Shown one piece after another: positions 17,911 to 25,505 of a DNA stretch of 64,000 nt; within the stretch, counting starts at the first letter, position 1; each line of letters opens with the position of its first letter. The notes under the pieces were generated by a model, which was not told the origin of the DNA, did not search any database, and was given only the letters and a program-made list of their open reading frames with translations. The stretch is from contig NZ_AUGD01000014.1 in assembly GCF_000426845.1 (NCBI RefSeq), positions 124,001-188,000 on the forward strand, in the 5' to 3' direction. This stretch comes from Bradyrhizobium sp. in8p8 (GTDB taxonomy: Bacteria > Pseudomonadota > Alphaproteobacteria > Rhizobiales > Xanthobacteraceae). A program made the translations under genes and the position numbers.

Positions 17911-20208
17911 ATGTTGTTGGAGCGAGTGCTTCGATGGACGCTGGTGGCAATCGCGATTGCAGGATTGATCGCGGGTATTCTTGCGCGAGCCGCTGGCCGG
18001 CCTGATGTGGCCGATGTTGCGTGGGAGCTTGGGACGGCTCCCGTCATCGGAGGGCTGGCGATCTCGATGATCCGAGATCTCCTAAGCGGCCGCCTCGGAG
18101 TGGATGCGATTGCGCTGCTATCGATGAGCGCTGCGTTGGCGCTGGGACAACCGCTTGCCGGCGTCGTGGTAGCGCTGATGTATTCCGGCGGTAATGTGCT
18201 GGAGGATATCGCCGTCGCGCGGGCAGAGCGCGACCTCCGCTCACTGGTGGATCGTGCACCCCGGCGGGCCCGTCGCAAGACTGGCGAGCGGATTGAGGAG
18301 GTTCCGGTCGAAGCAGTCGCAGTCGGCGACGTTCTGCTGGTGCGAGCCGGAGAGATCGTGCCGGCGGATGGTATCGTCCGCTCGGCCTTGGCGACCATCG
18401 ACGAGTCCGCCGTTACCGGCGAGCCTATCCCGGTCGAGAAGACACGCGGCACGGCTGTTCTTTCGGGCTCGTTGAATGCCGGCGAGACCTTCGAATTGGC
18501 GGTGACCGCGCCGGCCGGCGAGAGCACCTACGCCGGGATCGTGCGCATGGTGACGGCCGCTCAGACCGCGAAAGCTCCATTCGTGCGGATGGCCGACCGT
18601 TTTGCGCTGATACTTCTGCCGTTGACACTTGCCTTGGCCTTCCTGGCTTGGCGAATCTCGGGCGATCTCACGCGCAGTCTTGCTGTGCTCGTCGCGGCGA
18701 CGCCTTGTCCGCTGATTTTGGCTGCACCCGTGGCCTTTATCGCGGGCGTGGCAAGGGCGGCCCGACGCGGCATCCTCGCCAAAGGTGGAGGGGCACTAGA
18801 AGGGCTGGCTCGCGCGCACACGGTGCTGTTTGACAAGACCGGTACCCTAACCGTCGGAGGCGCACGGTTGCTTTCTGTCGAGGTCGCTCCCGGCGAGGAT
18901 CCGGACGAAGTACTGCGGCTTGGGGCATCGCTTGAGCAGGCCTCGCACCACGTGCTGGCAAAGACCGTGGTCGCTGCGGCCCTCGATCGCGGCCTCAAGC
19001 TGGGCGCGCCCGAGCAGGTCAAGGAGATGATGGGTTCCGGCCTGAGCGGCTCGATAAACGGTCGCCGCATAACCGCGGGCTCCAGAGACATGATTCTCTC
19101 AAAGGCCGAACTTTCGCCTTGGGAGCAGCGTGCGATACGGCGCGCCTCATGGCGTTCAGCGCTAGTCGTCTTCATCGCTGTGGAGGGCCGTCCGATCGGC
19201 GCGCTGCTGCTGGCAGACGAGTTGCGACCCGACACTCCGCGAGCGATCCGGATGCTGCGCGATGCGGGCATCGTGCGAATGGTGATGGTCACCGGCGATC
19301 GTGCTGCCGCAGCGCAGGCCATTGGTGCAGCGCTTGATTTGGACGCAGTGCTGGCCGACCGTGTCCCTTCGGACAAGGTCGAGGCGGTGCGAAGCGAGCA
19401 GCGGTTGCATCCGACCATCATGGTCGGCGATGGCATAAATGATGCCCCGGCGCTGGCCGTCGCCGACATCGGGGTTGCGCTCGGCGCCCGCGGTGCGAGC
19501 GCTTCGTCTGAGGCGGCCGACGTAGTGATTCTGGCCGATCGGCTCGATCGCGTAGGCGAAGCGATCATCATCGCGCAGCGTGCACGAGGCATCGCTCTGC
19601 AAAGCATTGTTGTCGGAATGGGTCTATCCTTGGTGGCAATGGTAGCTGCCACCATTGGCTGGCTAGATCCGGTGCCGGCAGCCATCGTTCAAGAGGTGAT
19701 CGACGTTGCCGTCATTTTGAATGCACTACGGGCACTCACTCCTGGGTTCATCGGGGGCGGCGCGCGCATCAGCGCGGAGCAGGGGCTGGCACTGCATCAC
19801 GATCATCAGACCTTGTTCAAGGACCTCGACCGCTTGCGAAAGATCGTCGACGCGTTGGACGATGCGACGCCCGAATCCGCCTCAGCACTGATTGCCGAAG
19901 CTCAGCGCCTTGTTCAGAATGGCGTGGTGATGCACGAGCGCGAGGACGAGGACAGCGTCTATCCGAAGCTTGCCGAGGTGCTGCGCGAACGCCACGGCCT
20001 CTCTGCCATGAGCCGTGCCCATCGAGAGATCCTGCATCTTGCTCGCCTGCTCGATCGGATCGTGGACGATCTGCCGTCGGAGAAAGTCGATCGCTATCTT
20101 GTCCGAGACGCCCAGCGGGTGATCGAGGCGATCGAAACGCTGGTACGCATGCATACGGCCCAGGAAGAGGATATTTACGAAGCTGTGGCTGCCCAAGCGG
20201 CGGCCTAG
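17911..20208 (+). CDS. nia: P1B-5-type metal ATPase with C-terminal hemerythrin domain (765 aa)
   Basis: A heavy-metal P-type ATPase. The membrane metal site is TPCP (residues 264-267), not CPC or SPC. The phosphorylation motif FDKTGTLT is at 307-314 and GDGINDAPA near 506. There is no N-terminal metal-binding domain. From about residue 625 to the end the sequence is a hemerythrin/HHE domain with regularly spaced His and Glu (HHDH, HEREDED..Y, AHREIL, HTAQEED). TPC plus a hemerythrin tail defines the P1B-5 group, whose Sinorhizobium meliloti member Nia is linked to nickel and iron export in nodules. The symbol is given by that resemblance. The ATG at 17911 has a close GGAG. The hemerythrin tail may sense oxygen, iron or redox state. 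Confidence 0.9.
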   Translation: MLLERVLRWTLVAIAIAGLIAGILARAAGRPDVADVAWELGTAPVIGGLAISMIRDLLSGRLGVDAIALLSMSAALALGQPLAGVVVALMYSGGNVLEDIAVARAERDLRSLVDRAPRRARRKTGERIEEVPVEAVAVGDVLLVRAGEIVPADGIVRSALATIDESAVTGEPIPVEKTRGTAVLSGSLNAGETFELAVTAPAGESTYAGIVRMVTAAQTAKAPFVRMADRFALILLPLTLALAFLAWRISGDLTRSLAVLVAATPCPLILAAPVAFIAGVARAARRGILAKGGGALEGLARAHTVLFDKTGTLTVGGARLLSVEVAPGEDPDEVLRLGASLEQASHHVLAKTVVAAALDRGLKLGAPEQVKEMMGSGLSGSINGRRITAGSRDMILSKAELSPWEQRAIRRASWRSALVVFIAVEGRPIGALLLADELRPDTPRAIRMLRDAGIVRMVMVTGDRAAAAQAIGAALDLDAVLADRVPSDKVEAVRSEQRLHPTIMVGDGINDAPALAVADIGVALGARGASASSEAADVVILADRLDRVGEAIIIAQRARGIALQSIVVGMGLSLVAMVAATIGWLDPVPAAIVQEVIDVAVILNALRALTPGFIGGGARISAEQGLALHHDHQTLFKDLDRLRKIVDALDDATPESASALIAEAQRLVQNGVVMHEREDEDSVYPKLAEVLRERHGLSAMSRAHREILHLARLLDRIVDDLPSEKVDRYLVRDAQRVIEAIETLVRMHTAQEEDIYEAVAAQAAA

Positions 20209-20275
20209 CTGATTCGGCGCTATGGCCTCGCGGCATGAGGCGAAACAGGGGTCGAAGGCGCAAGCGGGAATTAGC

Positions 20276-20653
20276 CTAGTCGTTGCACGGTCCGTAGTAG
20301 TGCTTCACCAGCCGGTAGCGCGCGCCGGATGCGATGAACTCCTGGTGCAGGCAATTGTCACCGCGACGAAACCTCTGTTCGCCATCGCAGCGAAAATTTT
20401 CAAAATGGAGCCGTACTGTCCGCGCATGATCGAGGTAGGTTGCAAAGTAGTGCGCGGCTTGGACGTGCCCGTGACAGCTGTGGAGAACAGCCTTTCGAAC
20501 GTCGGGTGGCAGCCGGTCAATATGATCGGGATTCCAGGGCCCGTCGTGCGAACTGGAGCTTCCGAGCGCAGAGGCCGTGCCTTGCAAGCAGGTGGCTTGC
20601 ACCAAGAGGGCGATCGCCGTCAGCGAAAATAAGTGCGGCTTCCGTTTACGCAT
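20276..20653 (-). CDS. Exported hypothetical protein (125 aa)
   Basis: A cleavable signal peptide (residues 1-29) is followed by a mature domain of about 95 residues with four cysteines (SCHGH, FRCDG, DNCLH, YGPCND) and several histidines and aromatics. The pattern HYFATYLDHARTVRLHFENF looks like a conserved small periplasmic fold seen in Rhizobiales, but no function is known to me. The four cysteines could form two disulfides. It stands between the P1B-5 ATPase (convergent) and the porin gene (same strand, 65 bases upstream), and could be co-transcribed with the porin. Confidence 0.72.
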   Translation of the reverse strand: MRKRKPHLFSLTAIALLVQATCLQGTASALGSSSSHDGPWNPDHIDRLPPDVRKAVLHSCHGHVQAAHYFATYLDHARTVRLHFENFRCDGEQRFRRGDNCLHQEFIASGARYRLVKHYYGPCND

Positions 20654-20718
20654 TGCAGCACGCCCGTGACTTAATCTACGAATTTCTATCAGAATCCGAC
20701 GCGCGAGGTGAAAAGAAA

Positions 20719-22761
20719 TTAGAACTGAGCGTGCAAGCGCGTGGCGATGACCGAGACTGGTCCGCGATCACGATTGTAGGCGGGATTGTCGATGAACTGA
20801 TAGTCGAATGTGAGCATCCAGGTTGCGATTGGAAGCGTGTAGTATATTTCCATGATCTTCTCAGCGCTGGGATGCGGAAGCTGCCCGTCGCCGATCAGCG
20901 CGCTGTACCCGCCGGCCGCGAAATAAGCCTGGTGCGTCGCGGAAATCATGTTGCGAACGCCGGCTATTCCAAGCGTATCATTCGGCCTGTTCCAGAATTT
21001 TCCCGAGATCGAGGCACCTCCTGCGAACGTCGCGTCGGCATCGGTAAATGCGTAGGCTTCCAGTCGGCCGGGAGTGTAGCCGGCACGCGCAAAAAGGCCG
21101 ACTCCGGGGATGATTTGCTGCTCGATGTTTCCGGAAATTCCGAGCTTGCTCGTGTAGCTGCGCACGACCGAGAGGTCCGGCGCGGCGCCGGTCAGGTTGG
21201 CAAGATCGACGGCGTCCTGGAAATTGCCCATTCGCGCGCGAGTTAGGTAGCCCGTCACGGCGATTTTGCCGGGTTGGTCCATGACCACGTAGCGACGCTC
21301 GACCTCGCCGACCATCTGAAATTGGCCGAAGGCCGGATCCAGATTCGTGCTGTTGGGCACCACGGGGCCATCGAACACGCCAGCGCGGAAAGTCCAGGAC
21401 CCGGTGTACCATTCGGCCGCGGCGCCATAGGTAAAGGCCCAAGCATCCGCGGCGTAATCGAATGCGCCGGTGTTGACCAGCGTCCAGTTGAGGAAGTCGC
21501 CGCGCGGGTCGTGCGCATATTTGTTGGAATCGAAGATATCGACGACGCTGAATTTGCCGACGGTTAGCACGAGGCGATCGCTGGTCTGGGAGCCTGCGAA
21601 CTGCATGGGCCCGGACTCGACCTTCTGGACCTCGCCGCCGAGGTCGATCGTTTGCCGCAGAAATGCGCGCGGAATTCTCGCATAAGGATAGGTAGCCCCG
21701 ACCTTGTAGGCCTCTGCGCTCGGGAAGCCGGCGACGCCGAACGTGCCGTTTAGGCCAAAGCCCTGGTCGACTTCCGGATTGATCCAGATTTCGCCGCCGT
21801 CCCAAGGGCGGAAGCCGACGAAGAGGTCCGCATCGAAGGTCTCTCGCACCTGGTTGGGCGAGAGGCTGTTCTGGCCGGCATAGGGCGCGCGAAACGGGAG
21901 CGCATATTGGGTCACGATCGTGGTCTGCCCATGCACTGCGAAATTGTCGGTCTCGGCCGGGGCGATGCCTTTCAGAGCAAAATCAGTGTGCGCGGGATCG
22001 GGACCAAGCTGATAATTGAGCCCGACCTGGAGGCGCTGCACCGTGAGGCTTGAACTGAGCTGCTCGGCCGATGCCGCGAGGCTCTTGCGGTGATCGCCGA
22101 ACTCCGAAGCGAGGAATTCGGCCTTGGCCGTCCAGCGCGGGGCGATCGGCACCTCCGCTCCGATGCCGGCGACCCAGCCAAGACGCCATGTCAATGCCGT
22201 ATCGACCGTGCCGATGGCCGCGTTGCCCACCAGCGGTATTCCCGCAAGCTGTGTGCGCTCCAACCTGTCATAAGACCAGGCGAAGCCCCCGGTCGCATAG
22301 AGGAGCCAGTGATCGAAGGCATAACCAAGCCTGCCGCGCGCCGTCCCCATGCCGAGCACGGTGTCTCGATAGCTCGCCGTTCCGCCGGAGACGGTCGTGA
22401 CCGTCTGTTCTCCCGCGATCGTGTTGGGGGCGGAAAAATCCGCCTCCAGACCCATGACGAAGCGCGATGGCAGCATCAGATTGTAGCCGCCCTGGAGGCC
22501 GAACAGATAGCTGCCTGTACCTTTGAACGCGTCGTAGGAGTTGAACAGGCCGGTCGACCCGCCCGCGGTGGACAAGCCATCGTCAGCGCTCCAGTTTGCC
22601 CGGCCGGCGGCATAGCCGAAATGACCGCCCAGATAGAAGCCGGTCCACTCCGCGACGTCAGGCCTTGGAGCCTTGATCGGGTACGACTCCGCCGCGCTCG
22701 CTGCACTGGGCGCTGCGAGGGCAAGGCTCACAACTGCGTATGTGAGGCGTATCTGCTTCAT
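20719..22761 (-). CDS. Outer-membrane protein: Omp25-like barrel fused to OprB-type porin (680 aa)
   Basis: A signal peptide (about 24 residues) is followed by two modules. Residues 25-260 resemble the Omp25/Omp31 eight-strand barrel (WTGFYLGGHFGYAAGRANW, then GRLGYAFDHWLLYATGG). Residues 285-680 resemble the carbohydrate-selective OprB porin family (ETFDADLFVGFRPWDGGEI, SDRLVLTVGKFSVVDIFD). The C-terminus ends in phenylalanine (LHAQF), as expected for BAM-inserted barrels. Fusion of the two barrel types is unusual, although I recall similar long porins from Bradyrhizobium. The 12-base palindrome upstream may be an operator. The substrate is unknown. Confidence 0.85.
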   Translation of the reverse strand: MKQIRLTYAVVSLALAAPSAASAAESYPIKAPRPDVAEWTGFYLGGHFGYAAGRANWSADDGLSTAGGSTGLFNSYDAFKGTGSYLFGLQGGYNLMLPSRFVMGLEADFSAPNTIAGEQTVTTVSGGTASYRDTVLGMGTARGRLGYAFDHWLLYATGGFAWSYDRLERTQLAGIPLVGNAAIGTVDTALTWRLGWVAGIGAEVPIAPRWTAKAEFLASEFGDHRKSLAASAEQLSSSLTVQRLQVGLNYQLGPDPAHTDFALKGIAPAETDNFAVHGQTTIVTQYALPFRAPYAGQNSLSPNQVRETFDADLFVGFRPWDGGEIWINPEVDQGFGLNGTFGVAGFPSAEAYKVGATYPYARIPRAFLRQTIDLGGEVQKVESGPMQFAGSQTSDRLVLTVGKFSVVDIFDSNKYAHDPRGDFLNWTLVNTGAFDYAADAWAFTYGAAAEWYTGSWTFRAGVFDGPVVPNSTNLDPAFGQFQMVGEVERRYVVMDQPGKIAVTGYLTRARMGNFQDAVDLANLTGAAPDLSVVRSYTSKLGISGNIEQQIIPGVGLFARAGYTPGRLEAYAFTDADATFAGGASISGKFWNRPNDTLGIAGVRNMISATHQAYFAAGGYSALIGDGQLPHPSAEKIMEIYYTLPIATWMLTFDYQFIDNPAYNRDRGPVSVIATRLHAQF

Positions 22762-22782
22762 TCCCGTTCAACAGCCCTATTC

Positions 22783-22794
22783 GAACCGCGGTTC
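22783..22794. promoter_or_regulatory. Perfect 12-base palindrome upstream of porin gene
   Basis: GAACCGCGGTTC lies 21 bases upstream of the porin ATG at 22761 (read leftward). A perfect palindrome at this place could be an operator. No cognate regulator is identified. Confidence 0.35.
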
Positions 22795-22884
22795 AAGCAC
22801 CAGTCGCAGCCTAGATCGTTTCTCTCGTTCGCTTGTAACGGATCTGCAACAGTGAACCCGAGCCGGCTGCTCAAACCCATATTT

Positions 22885-23796
22885 CTAGAAATTGGAGTTG
22901 AAGCGCAGCTTCACCTGGTGTCGTTCGAAGTGGACCAGATCGAGCGGGCCGCCACCGGAGCTTCGGCCGGTGACCTGCGTATTCCACGCCCCAGAAAGCG
23001 CCATGCCTTGCGCGATCTGCACATAGAACGTTGGGCCGGCGAACAGCGCCTGGCCGGAATACGTATCCAGGCCAAGTCCATCAAAGACGCGGAGGTAACG
23101 AAGCTCTCCACCAACAAATGCGGCTGATGTGATTCGCGTGGACAGGGCAGCCGATACACCGATCTTCGAATCATGGATCCAATTGTCGACGGCAGGAAAA
23201 CGTGTCGTTTGCCCATCGTAGAGGACGTTGAGCGTTGCCAATAAGCGATCATCTATCAGTTCCTTGTCGACAACGAGCGTGAGGAGGGCACCATACGCCG
23301 TCAGGTGCTCGCCGCTATTGGCGTCGATTTGGCTCCAGCGCGGTTCGAAAATGGCCGTTAATCCGAACGGTCCGCTACGCCTGTTGATCAGCATGTAGCG
23401 GGCTTCGAACGAAGCTCCCTGCAAACCAGTGAGCTGATGATCGGCGAGGTCGGGCACACCAGAAATCCCGAAATGGGCCAGCACGACATTGGCGGATACC
23501 CGGAAATTGTCGATCGGCAGTATCTTGACCGAGTCGGTTTGAAGCAGCGCCGCATAACTGCCCGCCGACTTACCCAGGTGCCCGATGTTTTCGCTTTCAG
23601 CCTCCCGCTCGCCTGCCCTGCCGATGTCGGCTCCTTCCGTGAACCCGAAAATGTGCTCGCTATCGACGTCGGAGGCGCGCGCAGGAACGCGCGCGTTGAC
23701 CGCCACGAGAGCGGCAAAAGCCAGTCTGGTCACCAACCGACATATCAGCGCAGACCTTGATCGCCGGACAATAGCAACGCTTGAGTTGCGCTGCAT
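22885..23796 (-). CDS. Putative outer-membrane beta-barrel protein (about 303 aa)
   Basis: The basic, hydrophobic N-terminal region looks like a signal peptide ending near ARA-SD. The mature part alternates hydrophobic and polar residues in strand-like segments, and the last residues LRFNSNF end in phenylalanine, which fits an outer-membrane barrel. The start is uncertain: ATG 23796 (MQRNSSVA) gives a normal signal peptide, while earlier ATGs at 23847 and 23871 give long extensions. It follows the rcnR-rcnA pair on the same strand by about 100 bases, so it may belong to the nickel/cobalt operon. I do not recognise the family. Confidence 0.65.
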   Translation of the reverse strand: MQRNSSVAIVRRSRSALICRLVTRLAFAALVAVNARVPARASDVDSEHIFGFTEGADIGRAGEREAESENIGHLGKSAGSYAALLQTDSVKILPIDNFRVSANVVLAHFGISGVPDLADHQLTGLQGASFEARYMLINRRSGPFGLTAIFEPRWSQIDANSGEHLTAYGALLTLVVDKELIDDRLLATLNVLYDGQTTRFPAVDNWIHDSKIGVSAALSTRITSAAFVGGELRYLRVFDGLGLDTYSGQALFAGPTFYVQIAQGMALSGAWNTQVTGRSSGGGPLDLVHFERHQVKLRFNSNF

Positions 23797-23892
23797 GATA
23801 GCCTTCGTCAGCCCGAGCCACATAGATTCGACATTTGTGAGCTTCATCCGACGGCACCATTTGCGCTGCATGGCTGGCCATGTTTGAGCAGA

Positions 23893-24963
23893 TCAAGAAA
23901 CGATTTCGTGCAGGCCCAGCCACCCGGTATAGAATCCAACCAAGACGATCAAAGCCGCAGACACGTAGGGAGCGCGGTGCGCGAAGCGGCTAAAGCCGCT
24001 CCAGTGGCGCTCGACGTGCCGCAGGCTGAGCGCCGCCAGGACGCCGGCTGAAACCATAGTGATCGCGAGACCGATACCAAAGCATAGCACCAGCATGAAG
24101 CCGAGGGTGAACTGCTTCAGTTGGAAGCAGAGCAGAAGCACGGTGATTGCTGCCGGGCACGGGATCAGACCGCCCGTGAGACCGAACAAGACGATCTGCG
24201 TTGTCGTGACTGTACGCCCCGCGAAGCGCTTCCGGATGTCTGCCGCGTGAGCACGGGCGTGAGCATCATCCTCGTCGCCGAGCTCCATGTGGTTGTGATC
24301 GTGCTCCTCGAACAGCACTTCGGCGGTATCCCCAGCGAGTGAGACGCGCGCCTTAAACGCGTGAGGCTCTGGAATCTCCTCGAGGCTCTCCAGGTATCCG
24401 TCCCGGGCCGCAAACGCGAACGTCTGCTCGGCGCCGTCCTCCCGGATGGTCGTTACCTGCACGGCGGCGGCGGAGGGCAGGGCACCGTTTTCGCTCCGGA
24501 CCCGCCAGTGCGGAGGGACGTCGTCCTCGAAGATCTCCAGCAACAGCGACTGTCCGGCCAGCGAGATGGATTGCGGCTCGTCGTGATGGTGGTGGTCATG
24601 CTCGGCGTTCTGATCCCGCCAAGTGCGCCAGACCATCCAGCCTGCGATGCCGACGATGATCACGGCCGATGCTAGTTGCAGATAGGCCTCGCTGCGCTCT
24701 CCTGAGAGTTCTTGGCCGAAATGGAGACCCGCGAGCGCGATCACCCAAACGATCGCAGTATGGGAGATTGTTGCCGACAGGCCGAGGAGTACGGCCTGAA
24801 CGACTGTGCCTCTGATCGCAACGATAAACGCGGCCATCATGGTCTTGGAGTGACCGGGCTCGAGACCGTGAAGTGCGCCGAGCAGGATTGCGCTGGGCAC
24901 GAATAGCCATGCGTGTGCGCTGCTCTGTTGGAGCAGTTGAGATAGGTCTGTCATTTCACTCAC
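23893..24963 (-). CDS. rcnA: Nickel/cobalt efflux protein RcnA-like (356 aa)
   Basis: An NicO/RcnA-family inner-membrane exporter. The first helix carries HGLEPGHSKTMMAAF, matching the HX4DH-like family signature, and further helices lie near residues 60-110 and 235-350. Two cytoplasmic or periplasmic metal loops are visible: EHDHHHHDE (near residue 120) and EEHDHNHMELGDEDDAHARAH (near residue 215). It overlaps the upstream rcnR by four bases. This pairing and the His-rich loops make Ni(II)/Co(II) export the most likely role. It is longer than E. coli RcnA because of the inserted loop between residues 125 and 230. Confidence 0.88.
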   Translation of the reverse strand: MSEMTDLSQLLQQSSAHAWLFVPSAILLGALHGLEPGHSKTMMAAFIVAIRGTVVQAVLLGLSATISHTAIVWVIALAGLHFGQELSGERSEAYLQLASAVIIVGIAGWMVWRTWRDQNAEHDHHHHDEPQSISLAGQSLLLEIFEDDVPPHWRVRSENGALPSAAAVQVTTIREDGAEQTFAFAARDGYLESLEEIPEPHAFKARVSLAGDTAEVLFEEHDHNHMELGDEDDAHARAHAADIRKRFAGRTVTTTQIVLFGLTGGLIPCPAAITVLLLCFQLKQFTLGFMLVLCFGIGLAITMVSAGVLAALSLRHVERHWSGFSRFAHRAPYVSAALIVLVGFYTGWLGLHEIVS

Positions 24964-25238
24964 TTCAAGTACGTTCGGACAACTTCGATCAGGTCAGCGG
25001 CGCCCTTGGCCTTTTCCGGGTCCTTTTCGTGGGCGGGATCAACGACATGATGGCGGATGTGGTCTTCGAGCAGCTCGGCCGTCAGACCGCCAACGGCGCC
25101 CTTCACTGACGCGACCAGCATCAGCACGTCCGTGCAGCCAAGCTCCGCCTCCAGCGCTCGTTCGACGGCGTCGAGTTGCCCCTTAATGCGCCGGACGCGA
25201 GCGAGCAGCTTTGACTTGTGTTTGATCGTATGTGACAT
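24960..25238 (-). CDS. rcnR: Nickel/cobalt-responsive repressor RcnR (92 aa)
   Basis: A short all-helical repressor of the CsoR/RcnR/FrmR family. The metal-binding residues known for E. coli RcnR fall at the same numbers here: His3, Cys35, His60 and His64. This identifies it as a nickel/cobalt sensor, not a copper or formaldehyde sensor. The gene overlaps rcnA by four bases and lies directly behind a G-tract operator at 25248-25264. Binding of Ni or Co should release the operator and allow efflux. Residues 76-92 are predicted to be helical. Confidence 0.92.
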   Translation of the reverse strand: MSHTIKHKSKLLARVRRIKGQLDAVERALEAELGCTDVLMLVASVKGAVGGLTAELLEDHIRHHVVDPAHEKDPEKAKGAADLIEVVRTYLK

Positions 25239-25247
25239 GAAGATAAT

Positions 25248-25264
25248 ATAGGGGGGTACCCTAT
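25248..25264. promoter_or_regulatory. RcnR operator with G-tract
   Basis: ATAGGGGGGTACCCTAT is an imperfect palindrome with a run of six G, the hallmark of RcnR/CsoR operators. It lies 9 bases upstream of the rcnR ATG on the leftward strand, so repression is autogenous. Confidence 0.8.
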
Positions 25265-25304
25265 GACAGTCAACTCCAACGATGATGGCGACCCCTCGGC
25301 CTGC

Positions 25305-25496
25305 TCAAGAGCCAGCCGAGTCGCCAGATTTCGCCGCTAAGGTGATAGGCGCGTTTTGCGTCGGCCAGTTCATCAACTCGGCTTGATGCAACTTCCGAGA
25401 ACCCAGCAGGATGCCGCGAGCGAGGCGGATCATGGCGCTCGCGGCGTAGCGTTTGGCGCGATCTCCGATCCGCTCCCAAGCGTTATCGGGTCGCAT
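25305..25496 (-). CDS. Small hypothetical protein downstream of mgtA (63 aa)
   Basis: A 63-residue basic protein that begins 9 bases after the mgtA stop on the same strand, so it is likely co-transcribed with it. The N-terminal part (MRPDNAWERIGDRAKRYAAS) is helical and amphipathic. The C-terminal part shows no motif. The ribosome binding site is weak, and I cannot exclude a chance frame. Confidence 0.45.
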   Translation of the reverse strand: MRPDNAWERIGDRAKRYAASAMIRLARGILLGSRKLHQAELMNWPTQNAPITLAAKSGDSAGS

Positions 25497-25505
25497 GATC
25501 CGTCC

